The position numbers and the translations under genes were made by a program. 64,000 nt of DNA from Undibacterium umbellatum (lineage in GTDB: Bacteria; Pseudomonadota; Gammaproteobacteria; Burkholderiales; Burkholderiaceae_D): contig NZ_JACOFX010000022.1 of assembly GCF_014284125.1 (NCBI RefSeq), positions 1 to 64,000 of the forward strand, read 5' to 3'. Shown here piece by piece: positions 33,148 through 42,134 of this stretch. Position 1 is the first letter of the stretch. Every line of letters starts with the position of its first letter. Below the pieces are notes generated by a model that saw only the letters and a program-made list of their open reading frames with translations, made no database searches and was not told the DNA's origin.

Positions 33148-35684
33148 CAGAATACACTGGCTTTCAAGCTGATTTTATAAGTGCGGCCATACTGTTCATA
33201 TTGGGCATTGTATTGGTGCGATCCCTGATAGACATAGTATTTTTCATTGTTCAGGTTTGCCGCTTCAAAGATCAGCTGGAAGCGTTTGTTGATCTGATAT
33301 GCCAGAGAAAAATCCAGCTGCTTTTGGGCATCAACAATACGGTCCTGATCAGCGCGTAAAATATCCGTTCCCAGTTCCAGCAGATAAGGAGATTTATAGT
33401 TGACTGCCAGGCGCGTGCTGACGCGGCCGTGTTCATAGCCCAGCATCAGATTCATGACCTGGTCAGACTGGCCTGGCAGATTGATGGAACGGCTGCGGAA
33501 CTTGCCCAGAGCTGTGTCATAGCGCGCTATGTCGGCACTGGAGCGGGTGAAGCTGGCATTAGCGCCTACGATCAGATATTTCCAGGGGGCTGGCAACATG
33601 CGCAGTGGCTGTGAATAAGACAGTTCTATGCCTTTGACGTTGGCGCTATCACCATTCGCATAAGAGACAGCACTGGTATAGCCTTGCCATGCGCCAGATC
33701 CGGCCAGATTGGTGGTGTAAGTGAAGTTTTTGATATCCTTATTGAACAGGTAAGCCGACACGCTGCCATCATGGTCCAGTATTTTTTCTACACCGAAATC
33801 AAGATTGCTGGCTTTCAGCGGTTTTAGGTCCGGGTTGCCGATGACAGCTTCAGTGGTACTGGTGAGATTGATGCCTGGTGCCAACTGGCTGAAGTTGGCG
33901 CGCACGACCGCATTTGTCCATGCAGCACGCACACTGGTTTTTTTATCCAGGTCATAACGCAGATGCAGGGATGGCAGCCAGTCTGAATAACTGCGCTGGC
34001 GATTGATGGCCTGCAGGCTGGTGCCGCCGGTCACTTTTGTACCAGCAGCGTCAAACTGTGTGCGTTCTACCCGGGCGCCAGCCAGTATGTGCAAGGCATC
34101 GGTATCAAAACTGTTCTGCAGATAGGCGGCATCGATATTTTCGTTGATCTTGTAGTCATTGATAGCAGATTCCAGCGTCAGGCGAGCAGCATTCCTGTCC
34201 AGACCTGCGACGCGGGCGCGGACCAGATCAGCGCTGATGGCTGTACCAATATTACCCAGTGGATAATCGAGAGCCTGATTTTGCACAAAGCTAGTCATGG
34301 AGGTGGAACCCGGACCCCAATAATTACCACTGCTGGTTTTGCTGCTGTTGTATGTCCATTGATTGGTGTCATTGGTTTTTTCACGGCGGCTGGCCTTGGC
34401 GCCGAATTTCAGATTGGATTCAAACTGCTCGAAGTGAAATTTGCGCGCAAGATCAACTTTGATGTGTTGCTCGGTATCTTTGGAAAACCGCTGTTGGATG
34501 CTGATGGCATTGAGGCTGTAATTGGCGGGATCGTACAGAGTGGCCGGGCCTATGATCCTTGGCACTTCACTATCAACAAAACCAACTCCAGCAAAATTGG
34601 CATTGCCACGGAAGCGGCCATCGTTCAAGGCTTCTGGCGTATCTTCGCTGGCGCGGCTGGAAGCTGCTGACAGATCGAGTTTCCAGTCCTGGAATTTCTG
34701 TTCAGTACCCAGCACAAGAGAGCTGATGGTCTGGGTGTATTTACGCTGACGGATACGGCGCTCGGCCCTGGCAGTAGTGCTTGTACCTTCGGCCAGAGTA
34801 CCGCTGGAAAAATTACCCAGGGTGATGCGGTCGCGTACTTCGTCATCGCTGAAATCACTCAGGAAGCCGTGCAGGAAATAAGTTTGTGTGCTTGTAGGCT
34901 TGTAATCAAGATTCAGGGCGTAGGCATGACGTTCACGCACGGGCAGGTAATCGCGAAGTTCAAATCCGCCCAGCTTGCCGTTTTCCCAGGCACCACCGGT
35001 TTCTGCATTATCCGAGCCAAAACTGCGTTTCTCTGCGCTGATACCTGCAGCGATACCCAGCTTGCCGCCAGCAAAGCGGTCCGCCCACAAGAGACCAGCA
35101 TTCGGGCTGGTTTTGCCTGTGACCTGGTCATAGCTGGCACCAGTATTCAATGTCAGGAATTTGCCCGGCAAATCAAAGGCGGTCAAGCTTTTGACCTCGA
35201 CTGCACCACCGAGTGAACTGGCATCCTGTTCCGGGCGCAAGGTCTTGGTCACTTCCAGAGAACGTATCATCCCGGCTGGCAAGACATCCAGGGCCACAGC
35301 ACGACGGCTGGCTTCGGGGGATGGCACCAGAGCACCGTTGATGCTCACACCGTTGAGATCAGCACCGAGGCCGCGCACCGAGATATAGCGGCCTTCACCC
35401 TGGTCACGCTGGACGGCGATGCCCGGCAGGCGGGCCAGTGCTTCAGCCGCATTTTTATCCGGCAAGCCGCCGATGTCATCGCTGCTGACTACGCTGACGA
35501 TATTGTCAGCTTTTTCCTGCATTTCCAGTGCCTTGCGCAAGCTGGTGCGCTGACCGGTGATTGTGACAGTACTGGCATCACTGACGGTCACATTAGGGCC
35601 TTGGGCATGGGCACTCAGCATGGCCGAAATGCCCAGCATGATAATGGAGAGTTGAGGGATAGGTTTTTTCTTCAGGGTTTTCAT
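33147..35684 (-). CDS. TonB-dependent outer-membrane receptor, probably phytate-linked
   Basis: An outer-membrane receptor of 845 residues from the ATG at 35684, where a signal peptide begins (MKTLKKKPIPQLSIIMLG, cleavage after AHA); 34 further upstream codons are out of place. Plug domain about 40-160 (VSVVSSDDIGGLPDKNAAEALARLPG, RGLGADLNGVSINGALVPS), then the beta-barrel to the C-terminal YGRTYKISLKASVF with terminal Phe. It belongs to the long-plug TonB receptor subgroup common for carbohydrate-like ligands. Translational overlap with the phytase gene suggests uptake of phytate or its products (inference). Energy would come from a TonB system such as that at 0.6-3.8 kb. Confidence 0.92.
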   Translation of the reverse strand: MKTLKKKPIPQLSIIMLGISAMLSAHAQGPNVTVSDASTVTITGQRTSLRKALEMQEKADNIVSVVSSDDIGGLPDKNAAEALARLPGIAVQRDQGEGRYISVRGLGADLNGVSINGALVPSPEASRRAVALDVLPAGMIRSLEVTKTLRPEQDASSLGGAVEVKSLTAFDLPGKFLTLNTGASYDQVTGKTSPNAGLLWADRFAGGKLGIAAGISAEKRSFGSDNAETGGAWENGKLGGFELRDYLPVRERHAYALNLDYKPTSTQTYFLHGFLSDFSDDEVRDRITLGNFSSGTLAEGTSTTARAERRIRQRKYTQTISSLVLGTEQKFQDWKLDLSAASSRASEDTPEALNDGRFRGNANFAGVGFVDSEVPRIIGPATLYDPANYSLNAISIQQRFSKDTEQHIKVDLARKFHFEQFESNLKFGAKASRREKTNDTNQWTYNSSKTSSGNYWGPGSTSMTSFVQNQALDYPLGNIGTAISADLVRARVAGLDRNAARLTLESAINDYKINENIDAAYLQNSFDTDALHILAGARVERTQFDAAGTKVTGGTSLQAINRQRSYSDWLPSLHLRYDLDKKTSVRAAWTNAVVRANFSQLAPGINLTSTTEAVIGNPDLKPLKASNLDFGVEKILDHDGSVSAYLFNKDIKNFTYTTNLAGSGAWQGYTSAVSYANGDSANVKGIELSYSQPLRMLPAPWKYLIVGANASFTRSSADIARYDTALGKFRSRSINLPGQSDQVMNLMLGYEHGRVSTRLAVNYKSPYLLELGTDILRADQDRIVDAQKQLDFSLAYQINKRFQLIFEAANLNNEKYYVYQGSHQYNAQYEQYGRTYKISLKASVF

Positions 35685-35887
35685 GGATACGATTTCCGCA
35701 GGTAGTGAATGGCAAAAGAGTGGGCGGATTCTAGGGGAGGTATATGTCGGTTCTGTGACAGATGGGAGCCGGATTTGCTCTTGCACAGGAATAATGAGAT
35801 GAATGACGAGGATATGAGCTGAAATGACTTTTGCGTTTGGCGATAAATAGCTGATAACTGGTTTTTTGAAAAACAGACCAAAAAGCT

Positions 35888-36002
35888 CGCCACAGAGGCA
35901 CAGAGAAAGGAAAGAGGATACTCAAGACGAATTCATCCATTTTGGCAAAGAATTTTTCCTCTCTCTTGCTTTTCTATGTGTCTCTGTGTTGAGAGGTCTT
36001 TT
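35888..36002. repeat. CACAGAG-type intergenic palindrome, copy 3
   Basis: The left arm CGCCACAGAGGCACAGAG (about 35888-35906) with GGAAAGAGG beyond it pairs with CCTCTCTCTTGCTTTTC and GTGTCTCTGTGTTGAGAGG on the right (about 35960-35998). It matches copies at 1331 and 2590, including the GAGAGGTCTT end. It lies in the 465-base gap between the receptor gene and the GGDEF gene. The remainder of that gap (35685-35887, 36003-36149) shows no gene. Confidence 0.75.
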
Positions 36003-36149
36003 GTGTTTTTAACATAAGCCGGTGAAAAAATGAGCCGTTTGCACCCCCGTTGTTTTCCATCCATAGGCCATATCAAAAAACACCCATGTCATCTTCTTGT
36101 CACGCACGTCAATTAGTCTCGCGCGACCTGACCTTTGGATGTGAATGCA

Positions 36150-37073
36150 ATGTTAAAAAATTCCATGTTGCGCCTGCATAGAAATTTCATTATCTCTGCC
36201 TGCCTGGCACTGTGTGCCTTTATTTTTTTATATGCCTATATGGGCACGCCCAAGCCCTTGATTAGATGGAAGTGGATGGACATCGTTGGAGAGGGTGGTA
36301 CTGCGATGATGGCTGGACTGTGGCTGCTGCTCATGCTCAGTAGCCGCCCCAGAGGGCTGCTGACGCGCTTGTTCGCCTTTGGCCTGGCCGCCATCATGCT
36401 GGGTTCATGGGCGGATTGCCTGGATGAATTCTTTGTTATTCCCAAGGAAGATATTTGGGCTCACCTACTGGAATCCATGCTGGTATTTACCGGTATGCTG
36501 ATCGTCACGGCTGGCATGTATTACTGGCGTGAAGAACAGTTTGCACTCAATGAGCACTTGCAAAAACGTGAACGCCTGTTTCGCGATCACCGTGCTTTTG
36601 ATCGTGTGACCCAACTCAGCAATGCCGATTATTTGCGCCTGCAAATCAAGCTAGAGATGGACAATCATCCAGGCTTGCCTTGTGCTCTGGTGTTGCTGGA
36701 CATAGATCAGTTTCATCTTATCAATCGTCAATATGGCCAGCATGAAGGCGATAAGGTCTTGCTGGCAGTCAGTCATATGCTCTTGCTGAACCTGCACAAT
36801 AAGGATGTGCTTTGCCGCTATGCCGGAGACAGATTTGCTCTGGTCTTGCATGACCGCAGCCTGGAAGAGGCGCAGGCACTGGCTGTGCATCTATGCCATA
36901 TGGTCAGGCAGATGCGGTATTGCGCGCAAGAGCAGACGCTGGAAATCAGCATGCGCCATGCCTGCACCATGGCAGATGACGTGCCTGATACCCTGCTGTC
37001 CAGACTGAGCCGAGCGCTTGAGAGCAGTGCACATGCCAGTGTCGAGCCGCCATTGCCAGCGGGAGCACTGTAA
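36150..37073 (+). CDS. membrane protein with degenerate GGDEF domain
   Basis: From the ATG at 36150 it has 307 residues (a TTG at 36135 adds 5). Four hydrophobic segments fill the first 125 residues. The GGDEF-type domain follows (about 145-300) with LVLLDIDQFHLINRQYGQHEGD well conserved, but the signature loop reads AGDRF in place of GGDEF. Active diguanylate cyclases need G-G-D/E-E-F, so this copy is probably inactive and may bind GTP or a partner instead. The stop TAA overlaps the ATG of the AraC gene (TAATG), so the two are co-translated. Confidence 0.85.
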   Translation: MLKNSMLRLHRNFIISACLALCAFIFLYAYMGTPKPLIRWKWMDIVGEGGTAMMAGLWLLLMLSSRPRGLLTRLFAFGLAAIMLGSWADCLDEFFVIPKEDIWAHLLESMLVFTGMLIVTAGMYYWREEQFALNEHLQKRERLFRDHRAFDRVTQLSNADYLRLQIKLEMDNHPGLPCALVLLDIDQFHLINRQYGQHEGDKVLLAVSHMLLLNLHNKDVLCRYAGDRFALVLHDRSLEEAQALAVHLCHMVRQMRYCAQEQTLEISMRHACTMADDVPDTLLSRLSRALESSAHASVEPPLPAGAL

Positions 37074-38128
37074 TGCGTTTTCATCAGGCAGCCGATACCT
37101 GCCTGCCAGCGGAGTATCATGCTGCCCAGATATTGTCCTATGCGCGTGACCGCGAACTTGATGATGACCTGATCCTGCGGGGCAGCGATTTGATAGCCGA
37201 ACATATCACCCAGGGTCTATGCCGCATCAGCCCGCAGCAATACCTGCAACTACTGGGCAATGCCTTGCAAGCATTGCGTAGTGCAGACAGTAGTTTCATG
37301 CTTGGTCAGCAAATGTTGCCAGGACATTTTGGCAGCGTCAGTCACGCATTATTACAGGCGCAAAACTTGCGTCAGGCGCTGGATATTTTGTGCATGCATG
37401 CCACTCGTTTGTGTCCTTTGCTCAAACCCCGATATAGTGCAGGACAGGATTACAGTATTTTGTACTGGATGGACAGTTATGGCGCACCGAGCTTGCGTCC
37501 AGCCATTGTGGAAATGCATATGACAGCGGTAGTTGCCATGTGCCGCTGGCTGAGTGGCAGGCGCTTGCCATGGCGGTTTTGCTTCAACCGCAGTGCTGCC
37601 CGTCATACCGAGCAACATGAAGTACATCTGGGCGGGGAGCTGCGTTTTAATTGCCATCTGGATGCCATGCTGATCGCCTCGGAATATCTGGATATGCCCT
37701 GGCCACGTGGTAATGCACTGGCGGCAAACGTCGCCCTGCAACAAGCCAGGCAAGAAGCCTTGTTGATGGATGAAACACCTAGTCTGCTGAATGCTGTCTA
37801 CGATTATCTGTTGGCCCATATACGTTGCAGCCCCAGTCTGGAACAACTGGCAGCGGCATTTGGCGTCAGCCCGGCCAGCATGAAACGTTATCTTGCCAGA
37901 CAGGGTACGCATTTCCAGGCAGAGCTTGATCAGGTGCGCACCCATGTTGCTCTCTACTTATTCCAGAGCCTCCAATATGACAATGAAGCCGTCGCTCACC
38001 ATCTGGGGTTTCATGACGCGAATAATTTCCGTCGCTCTTTCAAACGCTGGACGGGGGTGACACCGAGCTTGTTGAAAGAGAAACTGGCAGATGATTTCCC
38101 TGGTTTAAGTTTGCATGTCATGGGCTAA
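37073..38128 (+). CDS. AraC-family regulator with arabinose-binding-like N-domain
   Basis: It has 351 residues. The N-terminal ligand domain (about 20-205) is of the type found in OruR/ArgR-like AraC proteins (PF12625 type). The C-terminal double helix-turn-helix (about 245-340) contains LEQLAAAFGVSPASMKRYLA and VAHHLGFHDANNFRRSFKRWTG. It shares one base with the upstream GGDEF gene. The coupling suggests the membrane protein may modulate this regulator, but no target genes can be named. Confidence 0.9.
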   Translation: MRFHQAADTCLPAEYHAAQILSYARDRELDDDLILRGSDLIAEHITQGLCRISPQQYLQLLGNALQALRSADSSFMLGQQMLPGHFGSVSHALLQAQNLRQALDILCMHATRLCPLLKPRYSAGQDYSILYWMDSYGAPSLRPAIVEMHMTAVVAMCRWLSGRRLPWRFCFNRSAARHTEQHEVHLGGELRFNCHLDAMLIASEYLDMPWPRGNALAANVALQQARQEALLMDETPSLLNAVYDYLLAHIRCSPSLEQLAAAFGVSPASMKRYLARQGTHFQAELDQVRTHVALYLFQSLQYDNEAVAHHLGFHDANNFRRSFKRWTGVTPSLLKEKLADDFPGLSLHVMG

Positions 38129-38212
38129 CTTACAACTTGTTATTGTGCCCTGACTATCGAGACGATATAGTCCAGCCTATCGCTTAAAGATGGGAACTGG
38201 GTACTTCACTTC

Positions 38213-38914
38213 ATGCATACAGAGCTAAAAAAGCTGAAAATCCTCGTTGTTGAAGACAATCTGACGATAGCACGGCAGGTCACGGCTTTCCTTGAGGGCT
38301 TGTCATGGTCATGTGATTTTGCGCATGAGGGGAAATTGGCAGTCCATCTGGCTCAGGAAAATGTTTATGACGTAGTTTTACTGGATTTGAATTTACCCGA
38401 CATGGATGGCCTGGAAGTTTGTCGTCAGATGAAAGCGACTGCTGTTTGCAATATGCCTGTGCTGATGCTGACTGCGCGAGACGCGTTTGAAGACAAGGCA
38501 AGCGGTTTTGCAGGTGGCGCTGATGATTACCTGACCAAACCTTTCGATTTGCGTGAACTGGCTTTGCGTTGCCAGGCATTGGCCCGTCGTCAGCAGTTAC
38601 ACATCAACAAGCAAATCAATCTGGGGCCGCTGTTATTGTTGCCACGTGAAATGCAGGCCAGTTACCAGGGGCAGGCACTGGGTTTGACGCAAATCGGCTT
38701 CAAAATTCTATTGATGCTGGTACAGCAATACCCGCGCGCAGTGTCCCGCTCCGTGTTGTTGCAGGCTATCTGGGGTGATGCCATCCCAGAGAGTGATGCG
38801 CTGAAGTCACATATATACAGCCTGCGCAAGCAATTGGAAGGGGTGAGTGGCCGCAAGATGTTGGCTACCATACACCAGATAGGCTATCAATTACAACTCG
38901 ATGAGAATGACTGA
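38213..38914 (+). CDS. OmpR-family response regulator
   Basis: It has 233 residues: a receiver domain at about 8-120 with acidic E14/D15, phosphoacceptor D58 in VVLLDLNLPDMDG and lysine in DDYLTKPFD, and a winged-helix Trans_reg_C domain at about 135-228 with SHIYSLRKQLEG and the IHQIGYQL wing. It overlaps the sensor kinase gene by 14 bases. Target genes are unknown; the esterase gene follows the kinase on the same strand. Confidence 0.94.
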   Translation: MHTELKKLKILVVEDNLTIARQVTAFLEGLSWSCDFAHEGKLAVHLAQENVYDVVLLDLNLPDMDGLEVCRQMKATAVCNMPVLMLTARDAFEDKASGFAGGADDYLTKPFDLRELALRCQALARRQQLHINKQINLGPLLLLPREMQASYQGQALGLTQIGFKILLMLVQQYPRAVSRSVLLQAIWGDAIPESDALKSHIYSLRKQLEGVSGRKMLATIHQIGYQLQLDEND

Positions 38915-40139
38915 CAGTATCCAGCGCCGCTTGTTCATGATACTGGGCAGTTTCACGGCCCTGATTTGCATCGCCTATACCCTGATTGCGCTCTTGCTTG
39001 CCTATGTCACAGAAGACATGGTGCTGGAGAGTATCCTGGCGCAACAAGCCAAAGTGATCATCAGGAGCAGCAGTCATGAGACATTGCCCAGGCCAGACAT
39101 GGATTTCATGCAATTGTATACTTCCGTCGATGCCATGCCAGCAGCCGTTAGACAAGAAGTAAGAGAATTGCACGTAACAGGTGGCAGGAAACTGGAGATT
39201 TTTGGCAAGGATGGTAAACATTATCATGTGCTAAGGCTACAACTTGGTTCTGCACAGGAAGTGTATTTGCTCGCTGAAGTAAGTCCATTTTTGGTGGTCA
39301 GCCATTTGTCGGCAAGAGTGGCAGGTCTGATGTTGACAGTCGCACTGCTGATGCTGGTTGCAGCCCTGCTTCTGGCTTATTTTTTGGTGCGGCGCATTGC
39401 CTTACCCTTGCAACAACTGGCTGAGGAAGTGAGTTCGACACCGGCAAAAGAGATACCGAGCTTTAAAGCAAGCCAGCGCAGAGATGAAATCGGCTTCCTG
39501 GCCAAAAAGCTGGAAGACAGCCTGCATGCAAGGCACACTGCGCTTTTGCGTGAAACCAATTTCACTCGTGACTTAAGTCATGAGTTGCGTACGCCCATTA
39601 CTATTCTCAATAATCTGTTGCTTGCTGGCCAGGGACGTGTTCTCGCTGAGGAAGATGCTCTGGTGGCACGACAATCTGTCGATGATTTAATGCACACCTT
39701 GGACATTTTGCTGGCCTTGGCCAGGGCGGAAAACATGCTGCCCATCAAGCTAGACTTGATTGCATGCATAGAACAAAGTCTGCTCTTTGTACACTACAGT
39801 ACGCCTGCCAAGCGTCATGAAGTGACGCTGGATTTACCCGCGCAATGGCTAGTGCTGGGCAACCAGCATTTGATTGGACTGCTGCTCAATAACCTGTTCA
39901 ACAATGCCATGACGCATGGCGATGGGCAAGCCGCCATACACGTGTTCTTTGAACATCCCAAGCTCATACTCAGCAATGCAATCAGATCTGACAGACATAG
40001 TCATACTGCAGGCTTTGGTCATGGACGTAACCTGATGGAGAGAATCACTAGTGCCTTGGGTTGGGAAATTCGCTTTGAACAATCAGTAGATAGCTTTCAA
40101 GTGGAAATCATTCCCCAGCCGGCAATACCTGGGCGCTGA
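38901..40139 (+). CDS. sensor histidine kinase with reduced ATP-binding domain
   Basis: It has 412 residues: membrane helices at about 10-34 and 138-163 flank a periplasmic domain of about 100 residues, then a HAMP-like linker (about 164-215), a HisKA helix pair with phosphoacceptor H227 in DLSHELRTP, and a HATPase domain with N-box LLNNLFNNAMTHG (329-340). The usual D-x-G-x-G (G1) box is absent; KLILSNAIRSD runs straight into GFGHGRNLMERI (G2). Some PhoQ-like kinases share this shortened form, so activity is likely but not certain. ATG 38907 is an alternative start. Confidence 0.9.
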   Translation: MRMTDSIQRRLFMILGSFTALICIAYTLIALLLAYVTEDMVLESILAQQAKVIIRSSSHETLPRPDMDFMQLYTSVDAMPAAVRQEVRELHVTGGRKLEIFGKDGKHYHVLRLQLGSAQEVYLLAEVSPFLVVSHLSARVAGLMLTVALLMLVAALLLAYFLVRRIALPLQQLAEEVSSTPAKEIPSFKASQRRDEIGFLAKKLEDSLHARHTALLRETNFTRDLSHELRTPITILNNLLLAGQGRVLAEEDALVARQSVDDLMHTLDILLALARAENMLPIKLDLIACIEQSLLFVHYSTPAKRHEVTLDLPAQWLVLGNQHLIGLLLNNLFNNAMTHGDGQAAIHVFFEHPKLILSNAIRSDRHSHTAGFGHGRNLMERITSALGWEIRFEQSVDSFQVEIIPQPAIPGR

Positions 40140-40238
40140 ATATATAAAAAAGGCTGGCAATTTCACTTTGATTTCACCTTCTCTGAGCCAGACTGCAGGT
40201 CTTGGTAATTAAAATTTGTCTACAGGTGAAGGTCAAAA

Positions 40239-41129
40239 ATGAAAAAAATACTGAGTTTTATATTGCTGCTTGCACTGACTTTTTCCGCGCATGCCCAAGT
40301 GAAATCCTTGCAGCATAAAGAAGAAAAAAGAAGGTATATCGTCTACATTCCGCCGGCTTATCATGAGGATATCAACAGGAAATTTCCTGTCGTCTTCAAT
40401 TTTCATGGTGGCGGTATGACGATGGCAGAGCAGATGTTGTACACGCAAATGAACAAGACCGCAGACAAGCATGGCTTTATCGTCGTCTATCCGCAAGGTA
40501 TCAAGCAAGACTGGAATGTCGGCTTTGGCATGAGCTATAAAGAGGGTAGTGACGATATCGGCTTTGTTGACGCACTTTTACAGCATATCCAGAAAGAGTA
40601 TCGCACTGACACTGGCAAAGTGTATGCAACAGGATTATCACGCGGAGGTTTCTTTTGTTATCGGATCGCGGTAGAACTGGCGCACAGGTTTGCAGCCATC
40701 GCGGCGGTAGGAGCTACTCTGCCTGAACCGGTAATGCAACATCATAATGACAAGAAAAAAATTGGGGTTATGCTCACCCACGGCACTGCTGACAAGGTCG
40801 TCTTGTTTGAAGGCAAAAAGGATAGCTATTTATCTGCCAAAGATACTTTTCATTACTGGCGCAAGCATAATCAAATTCCAGATACTGCCACGAGGTCACG
40901 CAAGCCAGTGGTAGACACTGCCGATATAAGTGAAGTCAGCATACTGGAAACTGTGGAAGATCAAGCCCATGCCAGGCACAAGACAATGCTGCTGACAATA
41001 CAAGAAGGAGGCCATACCTGGGCAGGCGCAGACTCATTCAATATTGGCCTGCCGATAGGGAAAACTTCTCAGCAAATCAATTTGAATGAGTCTATATGGC
41101 AATTTTTCAGGCTACATGCCCTGGATTAA
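40239..41129 (+). CDS. secreted LpqC/PHB-depolymerase-family esterase
   Basis: An alpha/beta-hydrolase of 296 residues with a signal peptide (about 1-19, ending AHA). The catalytic triad is visible: S134 in GLSRGG, D185 in HGTADKVV, H259 in GGHTWAG; the oxyanion region is FHGGGM near 55. The family includes poly(3-hydroxybutyrate) depolymerases and feruloyl/acetylxylan esterases; the substrate cannot be decided here. It lies about 100 bases after the two-component genes and may be under their control. Confidence 0.88.
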   Translation: MKKILSFILLLALTFSAHAQVKSLQHKEEKRRYIVYIPPAYHEDINRKFPVVFNFHGGGMTMAEQMLYTQMNKTADKHGFIVVYPQGIKQDWNVGFGMSYKEGSDDIGFVDALLQHIQKEYRTDTGKVYATGLSRGGFFCYRIAVELAHRFAAIAAVGATLPEPVMQHHNDKKKIGVMLTHGTADKVVLFEGKKDSYLSAKDTFHYWRKHNQIPDTATRSRKPVVDTADISEVSILETVEDQAHARHKTMLLTIQEGGHTWAGADSFNIGLPIGKTSQQINLNESIWQFFRLHALD

Positions 41130-41139
41130 GCTCATAAGC

Positions 41140-41427
41140 TCACTTGTCGATTCGTTCCACATATTGATTTTGCGGGGGATTACCACGGTTTTGGCCAGCC
41201 CCCATCGTTGCAACACCAAGCAATAGCTTGATGAGGACAAATACTACAAACAAGGTAATCACCAAAGGAATAATGGTGATGAACAGAGCCAGGGCGATAC
41301 AAATGATCAGTATTTTTGGCAAAGGCGTGCGCAGCAAGCGCATGCCGAATTTTTGCCCAATTTGGCGAAATTCTTGTGAAACCTGCCTAAATACTGAGTA
41401 CAGGTATTGGCTGGTGCTGCTTTTCAT
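41140..41427 (-). CDS. small membrane protein of unknown function
   Basis: A 95-residue protein with one long hydrophobic stretch at about 37-72 that can form one helical hairpin or two membrane segments, preceded by a basic amphipathic N-terminus and followed by a polar Gln/Asn-rich tail. GGAG lies 6 bases before the ATG, which supports a real gene. It is convergent with the esterase gene, only 10 bases away. No family was recognised. Confidence 0.65.
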   Translation of the reverse strand: MKSSTSQYLYSVFRQVSQEFRQIGQKFGMRLLRTPLPKILIICIALALFITIIPLVITLFVVFVLIKLLLGVATMGAGQNRGNPPQNQYVERIDK

Positions 41428-41554
41428 GTGTTGCTCCTGAGGGTGGTGCGTGCCTGAAATAAGGAATAGTTGTCATTATCGGCATGACAGTCAACATAGT
41501 CTACGGTATTTTTAAAACGATATTGCCGATAATTGCGTCAATATTGTTTTTTCC

Positions 41555-41962
41555 TTATTTGACCAGCTGTGCCTCATAAAACTTCAGTGACTCTGGAAAT
41601 TTGATGCAGGTTTTGTAAGTGCGTGTGTCTCCAAGCTCACGTTTATCCACTTCTTCAAGTTTTTTCCAGACAGCAGCGATGGCAGCAGGCAGATCCTTTG
41701 TCGATGTACCTTTATCATTGATGAAGTGCTGTTCTAATGTGCTGATGGAGCGGGACAGTATCGCAGCATGTTGATTGCGCCATTTTGTTTGCTGTGAAAT
41801 TGCTTGTACATGCAATTTATTTTCGCAATATTCACTTTCGCTTTTGGCCGTCTGGAAGTACATGAGATTCCTGTAGGCGTCCTTTTCGTTCATCGCATTT
41901 GCGCTGCTGCTGACAGCCGCAAGTGAAAAAAGTAAAAGCAGGGGTAGTAAAGTCTGCGTCAT
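41555..41962 (-). CDS. small exported protein of unknown function
   Basis: A 135-residue protein with a signal peptide (MTQTLLPLLLLFSLAAVSSS, cleavage after ANA near 23). The mature part is about 110 residues, helical and charged, with two cysteines (in SEYCENK and YKTCIKF) that could form a disulfide. Probably periplasmic. No domain was recognised and neighbours give no hint. Confidence 0.65.
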   Translation of the reverse strand: MTQTLLPLLLLFSLAAVSSSANAMNEKDAYRNLMYFQTAKSESEYCENKLHVQAISQQTKWRNQHAAILSRSISTLEQHFINDKGTSTKDLPAAIAAVWKKLEEVDKRELGDTRTYKTCIKFPESLKFYEAQLVK

Positions 41963-42083
41963 TTCTTTTATGAGAAAGATGAGTATTGGTCAAGACGGTA
42001 TTATATGAATCTGGATAAGGCTGAGCCACGGTAATCACACGCAGGCATTACCACTTGATTTTAGATCAATTTTTCCGAGTGTC

Positions 42084-42114
42084 AATAAAACGGCTGAGAA
42101 ACCTTCCTCAGCCG
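42084..42114 (-). terminator. rho-independent terminator after the S9 peptidase gene
   Basis: Stem CGGCTGAG (42091-42098) and CTCAGCCG (42107-42114), perfect 8 bp. On the minus strand TTTTATT follows directly (42084-42090). Confidence 0.85.
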
Positions 42115-42134
42115 CATTTTGTTACTTAGTCCAT

